NCBI GenBank assembly: GCA_021234155.1
Contig: JAJEKV010000075.1
Coordinates: 6,184,703 to 6,248,702, forward strand
DNA length: 64,000 bases
From: Isoetes taiwanensis
Lineage: Eukaryota; Streptophyta; Lycopodiopsida; Isoetales; Isoetaceae
Reading direction: 5' to 3'
In this document: piece after piece, positions 22,300-32,799 of the stretch
Layout: every line of letters starts with the position of its first letter
Position numbering within the stretch: the first letter of the stretch is position 1
Program-made: the position numbers and the translations under genes
The notes under the pieces: generated by a model
What the model was told of the DNA's origin: nothing
The model's input: only the letters and a program-made list of their open reading frames with translations
Database searches by the model: none

Positions 22300-24150
22300 A
22301 GATATATAATCTTGCACCAAGGGATATTACTTGGTACGATTCATGAATGATTTGGATATCTAAGAACTAGTTGGATGAAGGGGAATAGTAAATGGTGAAG
22401 GGTAGGCAATGTGGACAAAAGAGCAAACCTATTAGGAAGGCAAGACTCATCAAATACGAGATACTTGTAATGTATATAACATATATATCGAAACTCTAGG
22501 AACTATTCTTTATATGATGAATAAATGAATTCATAAAATTGCAAGAAGGTGCAAACAAATGCCACTCCAACTGGGTTCGCTCTTGTAGGTCGCATCTCAA
22601 CAGGATGGACGCTTCCCTTGAAAGATGATCTCGGAGGACGAGTAGCAAGAAGAGGGACCTCTAGGTTCTCAAGATTTACAAGGAATTTAGCAACAATTCC
22701 ATAATTTGAAGACGACAACTTTGGAAAGACAACACTCAATATCAAATGATATAAACCATAGTAGTAATTGCAATAAGATTACAATGTTGATTATTCATAC
22801 ATCAATTTGTTCACCTAGATCATGCTCAATGTCATCTATCTCATCATCATCTAGATGTAAACGAAGAGCCAAACCTCTAATTGCTTGAAATGATCATGTG
22901 CATGTCCAATAACTTCTTCGTCTTGATTATAATCCTCCTCATGACCACGAACATAGATTGGCAATTTAAATGGAGATTGGAGCACATAAATTTCTATATC
23001 AACCTCCTCATACAAAAAAAAAAATTAAGCGTTCAGGTTTCAGCGTGACGCGAAATGGCATAAACAAAGATCTGCTTGAAGGCTTTTTTTTGCATTAAAT
23101 AATTTTTCGGCGCCACGGGAGTTCGGAAATCCCTGCTTCTTATGCTCGCCCACAACAGAGGTTTGGAAATCCAGCTCTAGCGACCATAGCTAACAGGTCG
23201 TTCAAGACACGCTGTAAGAGGTCGTTCAAGAATGTAGAATGGTCGCCACATGGCGACCTCCCATTGGATAGTAAACAAGAATGTATGGGGGAGCGGTTGT
23301 TGGGACCGCTTTCAGCGTGGACAATGGGGTCCCACGACCGACGGCGGCGGGATCGGGTCACGGCCACCGGAAAGCGGACCAATGACCGTTCCCCAATAAT
23401 ATTGAAATAGGGGAGACTTTTTTGCTCCCCTTTGCCTTCGAAGTTTTTTTTCCCCTCCTTCTCTGCGCCATGATTCCGCCGAGGCGCGGGCAGACCTCTC
23501 GAGAGCTCCATCGAGCCAAGCCGGAAGGATGAAGCACCTTGCTTTCGAAAAGAGGCGTTTTGAAGGCCGGTTTGATCTTTTTCTTGCTTGCATAGAGGTT
23601 TTTATGGCGATTCGTCTTGTTCTTGCTGATTCTTGATGATAGATGTATCGACATTCCTATTACCCGGACTTGAACAAGGTTTAAAATGAAACGCACTTAT
23701 TTAAGAAGCGTTTGAAAGATTCCTTCTGAAAATTTATAAAATTCTGAAATCCCTCTAAAAGGGCCTTTTTATTATCTTTAGTCCAAAGATTTATAAACCG
23801 CTCGTGAAAAACAGACATTTTAAGAAGACTTAGTATTAAGGAAAAACACACACACACAAAAAATCCCATTGTAGAGGGGGAAAGAACTACAATGAAATTC
23901 AAAGATTTACTATGGGGCAAATTAGGTATGAAGAAATTAGATGCTTTTTGTACCTTGTCTCTAAAAAATTTTTATATTAGTTTGTTTTTAGAAGATGGGA
24001 AATTTGTTATTTCACAACCATTTTAATTTGAACATTGTGAGGCGGTTGAACAAACTTCTTGAATGACAAACCATTGTTTTGCATCACATAGTATTACAAT
24101 TACCAATACATCCACGATATTTTGTAGTTAAGCTGAAGTTTTAGTTGATG
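22300..24150. other. unassigned, with a GC-richer island at 23.1-23.6 kb
   Basis: The region 23100-23640 is clearly richer in G and C than its surroundings, with CGGCGGCGGGATCGGG-like sequence and open minus-strand frames up to 123 codons (23140-23511) and 112 codons (23358-23696). These overlap one another in different frames and show no domain, so I do not call a gene. The island could be the border of a retroelement or a first exon with promoter. Nothing recognisable flanks it. Confidence 0.3.
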
Positions 24151-24153
24151 ATG

Positions 24154-24171
24154 CGGTATAAATTTATACCG
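24154..24171. repeat. isolated copy of the 18-bp palindrome
   Basis: CGGTATAAATTTATACCG is a perfect 18-bp palindrome, identical to the units clustered at 32502-32784. It stands alone in AT-rich DNA. Confidence 0.9.
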
Positions 24172-24808
24172 AGGATACAAAAGTTGAAGTAATGAAGCCA
24201 TGTGATTACATGCCCTTCTTTTTATTCTCGAAGATGTATTTTTGAACACACATACCAATCTACAACATGGTGATGCTCGGGAGATAGTTAATCTCCTTAG
24301 CAATGTTGAGCATATTCATCACAATTACGCCATCGTAGCGATGGGCACCATGCACATTTCTCCGGCGGTGAAGTATTCGTCATTTTACCCTTTCCTAAAT
24401 ATTTTGTAAATAAATAGGTAAACTTCCCGAGGGGTTTCTACTCCGCTCCCCTCTGGATAAACCACGTGGTTTCCTTCTAGTCAAACACCTATGTCACCAT
24501 AATATTTTGGAGATCTTTGCCTTTAGTAGCAATTTTTTAGTTTTCAAGTGAAGTTCGCATGTATGTAGAGAAAAAAAAAAGTAGAAATAACAACATGATT
24601 CAACTACTTTATGCTCTAACATTGCATTACAAGCTCGGAAATTTTAGAACCGTTTTTAGAACTTTTTTAGACTAAAAAACTAAGAAAAGTGTGTAGAATT
24701 ATCCCTTATGTGTGTTACTTTAGTAGTTTTCAGTTGCCAAACCCTTTATGAAAGTAAGAAAGACCCCAAAAGATTTTACATTTATATATACTTTTACCCT
24801 GATATATA

Positions 24809-26367
<1,559 letters not shown>

Positions 26368-26728
26368 AACATATATATGTTCTTATGTTTGTCCTCTTGA
26401 ATCCGGCCGTTGATCCGAGATCCTACGGCTCACGTGGCTTTGGGACGTATCCTACGGCTCAGATGGCGTGGGAGTTTGTATCCGATCATATGTAAGCGAT
26501 CCTACGGTCCAGGTTGATTTGATCCTGATCGTCGGTCTGAGATCCTATGGCTCACGTTGGTTTGGGACACATCCTACGGTGCACATGGCTTTGGGAATTA
26601 TATGTAATAGATCCTACGGCTCATATTGCTTTTATATGGTGAGATCTTGATCGTTGATCGAGTCTAAGATCCTAAGGCTCATGTTGAATGCTCGTCCCTT
26701 AAGGAAAGGCTTTTAAAAGTTTTTATGT

Positions 26729-26798
26729 TATTGGGGGGATTCGAACCTTGGCCCTCAACCCCCCAAACCCCCCACTCTAACCACTAGACCAAACATCG
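26729..26798 (-). repeat. tRNA-derived SINE-like head, unit 2
   Basis: On the minus strand TTTGGTCTAGTGGTTAGAGT contains a full box A (TRGYNNARNGG), and GGTTCGAATCCCCC contains a perfect box B (GGTTCGANNCC). The segment between them is G-rich rather than tRNA-like, so it is a tRNA-derived promoter and not a tRNA gene. Confidence 0.6.
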
Positions 26799-26880
26799 AT
26801 TCCGTAAATAATTTATGTTTCATTTATACTTAAGGGTAATGTTCTAATTAAGATAAAATAGAATATAACATTCTAGATAG

Positions 26881-26967
26881 TTCAAGAACGTTCTAGAATG
26901 TTCTGGAGGCTCTAGAAAGTTCTAAAATCTCCTAGAATGTTCTAGAAAGTTCCAGAATATTCTAGAA
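26881..26967. promoter_or_regulatory. array of alternating GAA/TTC pentamers (heat-shock-element-like)
   Basis: TTC and GAA alternate with exactly two bases between them: five blocks at 26881-26905 and seven perfect blocks at 26935-26967 (GAA at 26935, TTC 26940, GAA 26945, TTC 26950, GAA 26955, TTC 26960, GAA 26965). The heat-shock factor consensus is nGAAnnTTCnnGAAn, three blocks of this spacing. Shorter runs occur in unit 1 (25660-25720 and 25870-25915). Function is an inference: in a simple repeat the pattern could arise by duplication of TTCTAGAA. Confidence 0.35.
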
Positions 26968-27746
26968 TGTTTTTGGAATATAAGAGAATCTAAAGGGAAT
27001 CTAAGAGAATCCTTCCAGAAAGTCCCAAATTGTTCTAATAAGTTCTAGAATGTAGGGGAATCTTCGGAAATGTAAGGAAACAGGGAAATACTTCTAGAAA
27101 CTTCTAGGATGTTTTGAAAGTTTCAGAATGTTCCAGAAAGTTTTAGAATGTTCTAGAAATTTCTAGAATGTAAGGGAATCCAGGAGAATTAAAGGGAATA
27201 TAAGGAAATCTCATAAATTGTAAGAGAATGTAGGAAAATATTTACAAGTCTAAAGGAATCTCTTAAAATCTAGTTGAATCTAAGGGAATCTTCATAATAT
27301 CTAAGGGAATCTAAGAAAATCTTGATGAAATCTTAGAGTTTTTTTTAAGATTTTGCAAAGAGCCACAATAGAATGTTCTAAAATGTTTCATAATAAAGGT
27401 GTACAATATAAATCTTGAAAAAAAAAATGTTCTAGATGCTCAGGGCAAGCATCTCGGTCTAAAAATAGAAAGTGTTTTAGAAATGTTTGCATGATCCAAA
27501 ATAGATTATTTTGGAAGGTTCTAAATGCTCATGGGTAAGCACCTCAATCAAAATAGAAAATTCTAAGAGAATTTAGGGGAATCTTCATGAATGCTAAATA
27601 TAGTACATAGAATGTTGAAGAATATAGAGGAATCACAAGAGAATCTCAATAGAATCGTTGGTTATCTAGAGCACGACATGGGGCCTTGCAACCGTAAGAA
27701 CATGCTAAAAACTGGAACAATATCTTGTAGGGCGCATTAAATTTCT

Positions 27747-27748
<2 letters not shown>

Positions 27749-27824
<76 letters not shown>

Positions 27825-27830
27825 TATATA
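27749..27830. repeat. (AT)n microsatellite, right border
   Basis: About 40 AT units with one interruption (ACAT near 27818-27821). It follows the end of direct-repeat unit 2. Confidence 0.97.
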
Positions 27831-27855
27831 AACATTTTATATATATATACAATTA

Positions 27856-27895
27856 GGTATAAATTTATACCGTTTCTCCGTATAGATTTATACCA
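27856..27895. repeat. two copies of the TATAAATTTATA palindrome
   Basis: A perfect 16-bp palindrome GGTATAAATTTATACC lies at 27856-27871 and an imperfect copy (CGTATAGATTTATACCA) at 27879-27895. They belong to the same family as 24154 and the 32.5-kb cluster. Confidence 0.85.
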
Positions 27896-27989
27896 TAAAG
27901 AGTTCTCTTTTCTTGGATATATATATATATGTAAGTATGTATATATATTATTATCTCTTATATATATACAATTATATTTGTGTGTAGAT

Positions 27990-28812
27990 GTGTGTAGACA
28001 GTTTGATCTCGCCGTCCATCTCAGATCCGGACGGCCACATGAAGCCCCCAAATAACCCACCTTAAATGACCCCTTAATTTTGGGGCTTTTGATCCGACGG
28101 TTGGATTTGGGGTTTTAATCTTGGCCGTTCATAAAAGGTGATCGAAATTAATACCATTAAAGAGGTGGCACCACAATAAATGGTCTTTTTGACCTTAGCG
28201 AGTCAATTAATAATGCATTTAATGACCCATTATACGTGCCATTGAGTCTTAATGGGAAAAAAAAAAATTAATGGATCGATTTTCTTACGCCCATCCTACC
28301 ATCGTGTATGACCAAGGTCCGGTATGCCATGGTGAGCTCCAAACTGAAGCTTCGAATGGCCGTTTTTTTATTATCTTGGTTTTTTCTTGCCATGCATATG
28401 AAGTATTCAGCGTCTATGACTCTGCTGATCAGAAGATCGAGCCACTGCAGCTTTGGTTGCTCTAAATGGGTTCAAAACATTTAGTGCGCGGTTTTGCCCT
28501 TTAGCTCCAAATTGATTGTTTTAGGTTTGAACAATTTCATTCGATGCATGGCGGAGGTGCTACACCGGTATGGCAGAGTGTTTGAAACCATTTCGAGCCC
28601 GAAAAGAGTTAAACAGCGGCAAGACAGCAGCAAGACCTCCTCGGCCCTGGATTCGACCTTCCTGTGTCGCTTTGATCTGCGAGTCCGGCTACCATGGCTC
28701 CAATCCAGGGTTTGTTGGCCCTTAACACCCCAAATCGATCTATCTGGACCCAGTTTCGCCCCTCTTGGAGCCATTCCGACCTGCTTTGCACGGGTGTAGA
28801 TAAGAATTAGAC
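27990..28812. other. unassigned DNA upstream of the VPS13-like exons
   Basis: It contains short dyads such as GGCCGTC/GACGGCC around 28010-28035 and a run GATCCGACGGTTGGATTTGG near 28091. The open frames 28271-28465 and 28494-28799 (+) and 28481-28774 (-) show no motif. The right end, AATTAG at 28807-28812, can serve as the acceptor for the next exon. It could be an intron carrying transposon debris. Confidence 0.3.
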
Positions 28813-29379
28813 CTCATATGCAAGAAAGTATTTGCATGAGCCAAAGTGCACTTGTTGCGGTGCATCCGCAATGATGTGCTTAGCCAGCCCCTTTAGGCTG
28901 TTATCCGGTGTTGATTTGCTTGGAAATGCGGCAAGTGCTTTGGGTCATATGAGTAAAGGCTGTTCATGTTTCCTCATACATTGAGAAAATGTTAACCTTC
29001 ATTGGTCATAGCGGGGAATCGAAAGGCAATGTTGAGGATATTGGAGGTGGTATTCGAGAGGGTGGTGAGGCTTTAGCTAAAGGTTTATTCAGAGGTGTAA
29101 CGGTATATTGAATGAAAACCCTTTGAGGGGCCAAGTCATCGGTGTGGAGGGTTTTATCTCGGTGGTGTTGGCAAAGGTGTGATTCGTCAGGCCGCAGTTC
29201 AACCGATGAGTGGAATTTTAGATCTCCTTTCAAGACAAATGAAGGGGCTAATGCCACAAGGATGAAAAATTACTGCTGCTCTCACCACAGAAGAAAAACC
29301 TTTGGGCCATAGACCGCCTGGGGTTATTAGTGGTGATAATATTCTTCGTCCGTATGATGAATATAGAGCTCATGGACAG
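28813..29379 (+). CDS. VPS13-like protein, exon in the C-terminal region
   Basis: The readable pieces follow plant VPS13 in order, changing frame between them: LSGVDLLGNAASALGHMSKG (near 28900-28960), ESKGNVEDIGGGIREGGEAL (29020-29080), the following AKGLFRGVT, then MSGILDLLS (29205-29230), EGANATRMK, and SGDNILRPYDEYRAHGQ at 29327-29379. VPS13 proteins are bridge-like lipid-transfer proteins at membrane contact sites, and this part corresponds to the VPS13-C/ATG2-C-like region. The exon ends at a donor GTATGG (29380). At least five one-base frame changes are present, several in homopolymers (such as GAAAAATTACT), so they may be sequence errors rather than decay. The left border (AG at 28812) is approximate. 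Confidence 0.75.
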
Positions 29380-29445
29380 GTATGGTTGGCTTTGGTACTT
29401 TCAATAGATCTCGCAGGCTGTCTCATTTTAAACAAATTATAACAG
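29380..29445 (+). other. short intron between VPS13-like exons
   Basis: A 66-bp GT...AG intron (GTATGG to TTATAACAG). Removing it joins ...AHGQ to VLLQMAQR in phase 0, as expected for the protein family. Confidence 0.75.
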
Positions 29446-29601
29446 GTCCTTTTACAAATGGCTCAACGCAAAGATATTTGGGCGATGGATCTCTTCCGAA
29501 TTCGTGGAAAATTTGCTTCTACGGATGCATATGAAGATCATTTCCTCCTTCCCAAAGGGCCGGATACTCTTAATAACTCACCCAGCGTGTTTCTTCTTCA
29601 G
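29446..29601 (+). CDS. VPS13-like protein, next exon
   Basis: It reads VLLQMAQRKDIWAMDLFRIR and continues as GKFASTDAYEDHFLLPKG, the very conserved 'DLFKVRGKFASTDAYEDHF-LPKG' block near the C terminus of plant VPS13. The following residues should be a R-T/I-L-x-I-T-H-R-R-V-x-LLQ strand. Here GGGCCGG has one base too many and CACCCAGC one too few, so about nine residues (DTLNNSPSV) are out of frame before FLLQ returns just before the donor GTACAA at 29602. A paired +1/-1 change around otherwise perfect sequence fits base-calling error better than pseudogene decay. The coding strand and phase agree with the previous exon. Confidence 0.8.
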
Positions 29602-29722
29602 GTACAATTAAATTGGTGAATAGGCGGTGATTATTTATTTGTTAACACATATATACACATGCGACGCAAAGCAATCGTGAAATCCATTTGGTCGAAATGA
29701 GCCAAGCTATTTCATAATCCAT

Positions 29723-29806
29723 GCACAATATCTTTGGGATATATTGTGGAAAGACACGGATAGGGTTGAGCTTCTTCTAAAGGAGTTGCCATTTTGTTTT
29801 CAGCGG
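29723..29806 (+). CDS. possible following VPS13-like exon
   Basis: One frame reads AQYLWDILWKDTDRVELLLK. Family members have a similar LWD-x-LWDDL-x-x-x-EL segment shortly after the LLQ of the preceding exon. The acceptor is not clear (an AG near 29700 is possible) and downstream continuity was not established. Confidence 0.35.
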
Positions 29807-30366
29807 ATAGCTTTTTAATTTGAAAATAGTTTACTACTTGGCGTGGTAATAGCAATGTCTCTAGTGTGGAGATATGGTGGCACAAAAGGGAATAGATGAG
29901 ACCCGTCGATGAGCATCGAAATTCATTTTACACATGGGGTTGTATGGTGATCTCTGAAACACCATACAACCATAGAGCATTACGGCCTTCATCTAGAACC
30001 ATAGAGCATTACCACCTGGCCCGAGGACCGGAGGTGCGATCATAATGAAACACCATTAACATTGATATTTGTCTCTTATTTATCGATCTATTCCGCCTCG
30101 TGCCAAAACCCAAAGTGTGGTCGATTTTGCAGCCATTCTTGATTGTTTTCATTCCGTTCGGTATGTTCTTCCCACTTTCTTTGCGATGTAGCTCATAGCT
30201 TCATGATTTAAGCCTATTTTTACCACTTTGTGCTTTGCTTAACTGGAAGACCCGAGAATTCATTTTGTCTTTTAATTGTTGGAATGTGGAAGAATGAACT
30301 AAAAGCAGACTCTTGGATGGGAATGAAAAAATTATTATTTTTAATTTTGTGGGCGTGTTGTTCTTG

Positions 30367-30485
30367 AGATCATTGCGTGCAAGAGAGTTCCAAAGAACAG
30401 CGGCGAATATGTATGCAACGGATTTGTCGAGATTAGTCTCCGGAGATTCGATTACCAAAGTTGTGCGCATAGGATCCTCCTTCCG
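30367..30485 (+). CDS. unidentified exon-like segment
   Basis: An open segment reads RSLRAREFQRTAANMYATDL followed by SRLVSGDSITKVVRIGSSFR and ends at a donor-like G/GTAAT (30486). Composition and border look like a real plant exon, and it lies in the same orientation downstream of the VPS13-like exons, so it may belong to the same gene. I cannot match it to a named domain. Confidence 0.3.
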
Positions 30486-31980
30486 GTAATTTTTTAATCC
30501 TTACTTATAGCTTTGTAAATTTCATTTTCGGTCCTACCTTTGCTTCCAATATAGCCATAAATTTTTGTGCTTTAGACATTTTAACGTTCCGTGACCTTTC
30601 AATCTGATCTTAGATCGCGTCGTCTATTTAATTCTTTGCTTCTGGATGAATCATGACCCAACAATTTTTTTTTTACCATGCTAGTAGGCTCTTGGGGTGT
30701 TTGATAAGGATGTAATATCATGATTATAAGCGTGCTTCGAGAAATAAGCACGAGAAGGAGGCCGTAATGCTCTTTAGGCAATGCAAGTGACATAAATGGG
30801 TGCACCCGCTTTGTGTTTTAAGTGTAATGCGTGCATCCGCCTCGGGCTTGACCGGGATAAATGCAAAATGTTGGCACATAGATGGTGCGCCCGAGAAAGT
30901 TATTGCATGCGCATTGTAACTCTGCATATGTATGCAAATTGTTGGCACGTAGATGGTGCTTGGTACTGTGGTAAGCGAGGCTACTTGTTGCATGTGGCTG
31001 CGGTGTTAGGAACCTCCTTTCTATAATTCGCATCCTAGTCTATATGTGCTGCTTTTAGACTTTGCATGCCTACATATTGCGATGAAGAATGTCTTTATGT
31101 TGAGGCTCAAATAATACATCGAGGTAAAATGTCTTGCCTATGCATTGCTTAGAGAAGCCTGATTTACGCTCCTTGCTTATATTCAATTAAGGGTTAGGTG
31201 TGCATGTTTTTATGCGGGTTGGATGCTTTGATATAATGTGTTTTGCTTTGATATAGTGTGCTTGCTTACTGCAGGATAGAATGTGCACACCGCCGCCACA
31301 TGCATCTTCTTTGTATCTTGTGGTTATTCATTTCTTTGGCGCGTGAATTTGCCCCAATTTGCCACGAGAATCATATTCACTATATTCTTTGGATCAGCAA
31401 ATTGCTTGAACACTCTATAGCATAAACTACTCGCCACCATAATCTATGCATATGTGTTCTTCTTTGAAGAAGTCCCGATATGCTTAGCATATTGCATGAC
31501 AAAGTCTCTCGCTTTTATCCGGAGGATTTGAGGGCCACACTCCAAATTCGAAATCATATTGAGTGGTTGGTTATTTATTAAATGGAACTTTTCTATTGCA
31601 TCCAAAGACCTGCTGCATCAGTACAAGTAACATGCCCGGCCATTTGCAAGGAAGTTGGGAAGCGGCTATTAACAATAGACAAATCAACACATTTTGCTCT
31701 TCAAGTTGCGTTTTGTGGCCACGGTAATTGCAGCCACGATAATAGGGCTTTTGCCCTTTGTAAAGATGACATGTTTCTTTTCCTTCATCACAATATCAAG
31801 GACTCATGATTTAGATTTTTTGCAAATAGCCTTTTCGACTCCATATGCCCGAAAACCAACAATAATAGCAATGGTTAATAAAAGGTTGTTACCTTCTTAT
31901 GGTGCCACATTGTTTAAGGTCAAAATGTTAGGCGTGGTAAAGAATGCATAAAGTTTACGTTATATATTAGGGCTTTACGA
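30486..31980. other. no recognisable gene
   Basis: Unassigned DNA. A pair of related segments (GGCACATAGATGGTGCGCCC near 30873 and GGCACGTAGATGGTGCTTGG near 30943) forms an imperfect direct repeat. Small open frames on both strands overlap one another and show no motif. Confidence 0.3.
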
Positions 31981-31984
31981 AAAA

Positions 31985-32075
31985 TGTATAGGGGAACGAT
32001 AAAGGGCCTCACAATGATAAAGGGCCCCGCAATGGCGACAAAGGGCCTCGTAATGATAAAGGGCCCCTGCAATGA
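31985..32075 (+). repeat. tandem AATGATAAAGGGCC repeat
   Basis: Four degenerate copies of a roughly 21-bp unit (for example CAATGATAAAGGGCCCC and TAATGATAAAGGGCCCC). Each unit contains the GGGCCC palindrome or a near match. Confidence 0.8.
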
Positions 32076-32124
32076 CGATAGTTGAGAGCACGCCCGCCAT
32101 TGTTGCAATAAAGAGCTCCTTTTC

Positions 32125-32258
32125 ATTCCCTTGCAATATAGATGATGTGGAGGATTTTTGCATCAATGGACTCAAACAAGCATCTCCTCCATTCCCCTAC
32201 AATATAGAAGGCGTGGAGGGATTTTTTTGTATCAATGGATCCAAACAGGCATCTCTTG
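32125..32258 (+). repeat. 66-bp tandem duplication
   Basis: ATTCCCTTGCAATATAGATG... (32125-32190) is followed by a diverged copy ATTCCCCTACAATATAGAAG... (32191-32258). Both include GGATTTTTGCATCAATGGA-like sequence and end CAAACARGCATCTC. The frame 32072-32401 crosses both, giving a repeated peptide, but nothing indicates that it is a gene. Confidence 0.8.
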
Positions 32259-32501
32259 AGTTTTCTTTTCTGTTATTTATTGAAGTCGATATGCGGTATT
32301 CTGTTTTCGATCCGGCGAGCATTCCAAGAGGGGAGGAATTTCACCATAAGCGATATGCGTTTTTACAATCGTGGATCGCAAGTTTGGCGTTGACTTCTTA
32401 GTAAGCAACCAATCGACTTCATATACTCCCCTTATAGTACAAATACTTGTATATATATACACATATATGTGTATAAATTGATTGTCCGAAGGTTGTTCAT
32501 G

Positions 32502-32784
32502 CGGTATAAATTTATACCGAGAGTTTGTCGCAGTATAAATTTATACACAGAGAGCTCTCATGCGGTATAATGAGGGGAGCTCTCACGGTATAAATTTATA
32601 CCGGGGGGAGCTCTCGCAGATGAATCGAGAGCTCTCGCGGTATAAATTTATACCGCTCGAAGTCCTCTTGGCGGTATAAATTTATACCGCCGAGTCCATT
32701 TTGCGGTATAAATTTATACCATGCGAACTCTCGGCATGTTATATCCAAGACAAAGACTACCTATTGTGGTATAAATTTATACCA
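32502..32784. repeat. cluster of perfect 18-bp palindromes CGGTATAAATTTATACCG
   Basis: Copies lie at 32502-32519, 32586-32603, 32638-32655 and 32672-32689 (all perfect), with near-perfect ones at 32704-32721 and 32767-32784, one altered at 32531-32548 and a half-copy at about 32572. A second palindrome, GAGAGCTCTC or GGAGCTCTC, alternates with them at about 32550, 32576, 32608 and 32627. The spacing of the main palindrome is 29 to 84 bp, with 32-34 bp between three neighbours. TATAAAT on both strands makes each unit a symmetric TATA-box-like sequence. It is not part of a recognised gene. Confidence 0.95.
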
Positions 32785-32799
32785 CCGAAATTTATTTTG

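Larger units (their letters stand above)
26368..27748 (-). repeat. 1.4-kb direct repeat, unit 2
   Basis: Same arrangement as unit 1: ACATATATATGTTCTTATG start, GATCCTACGG minisatellite (26395-26690, with fewer subunits), tRNA-like head (26729-26798), then the GAATCT/TTCTAGAA part, ending GCGCATTAAATTTCTTG at about 27748, where a second (AT)n tract starts. A short ATATCATAACATATAT lies between the units, so the array is (AT)n - unit - unit - (AT)n. Confidence 0.75.

Noticed and set aside
32502-32784. CRISPR-like array (regularly spaced palindromic repeat)
   Set aside because: Repeats are too short (18 bp), spacers are themselves partly repeated and of uneven length, and the context is eukaryotic with no cas genes.
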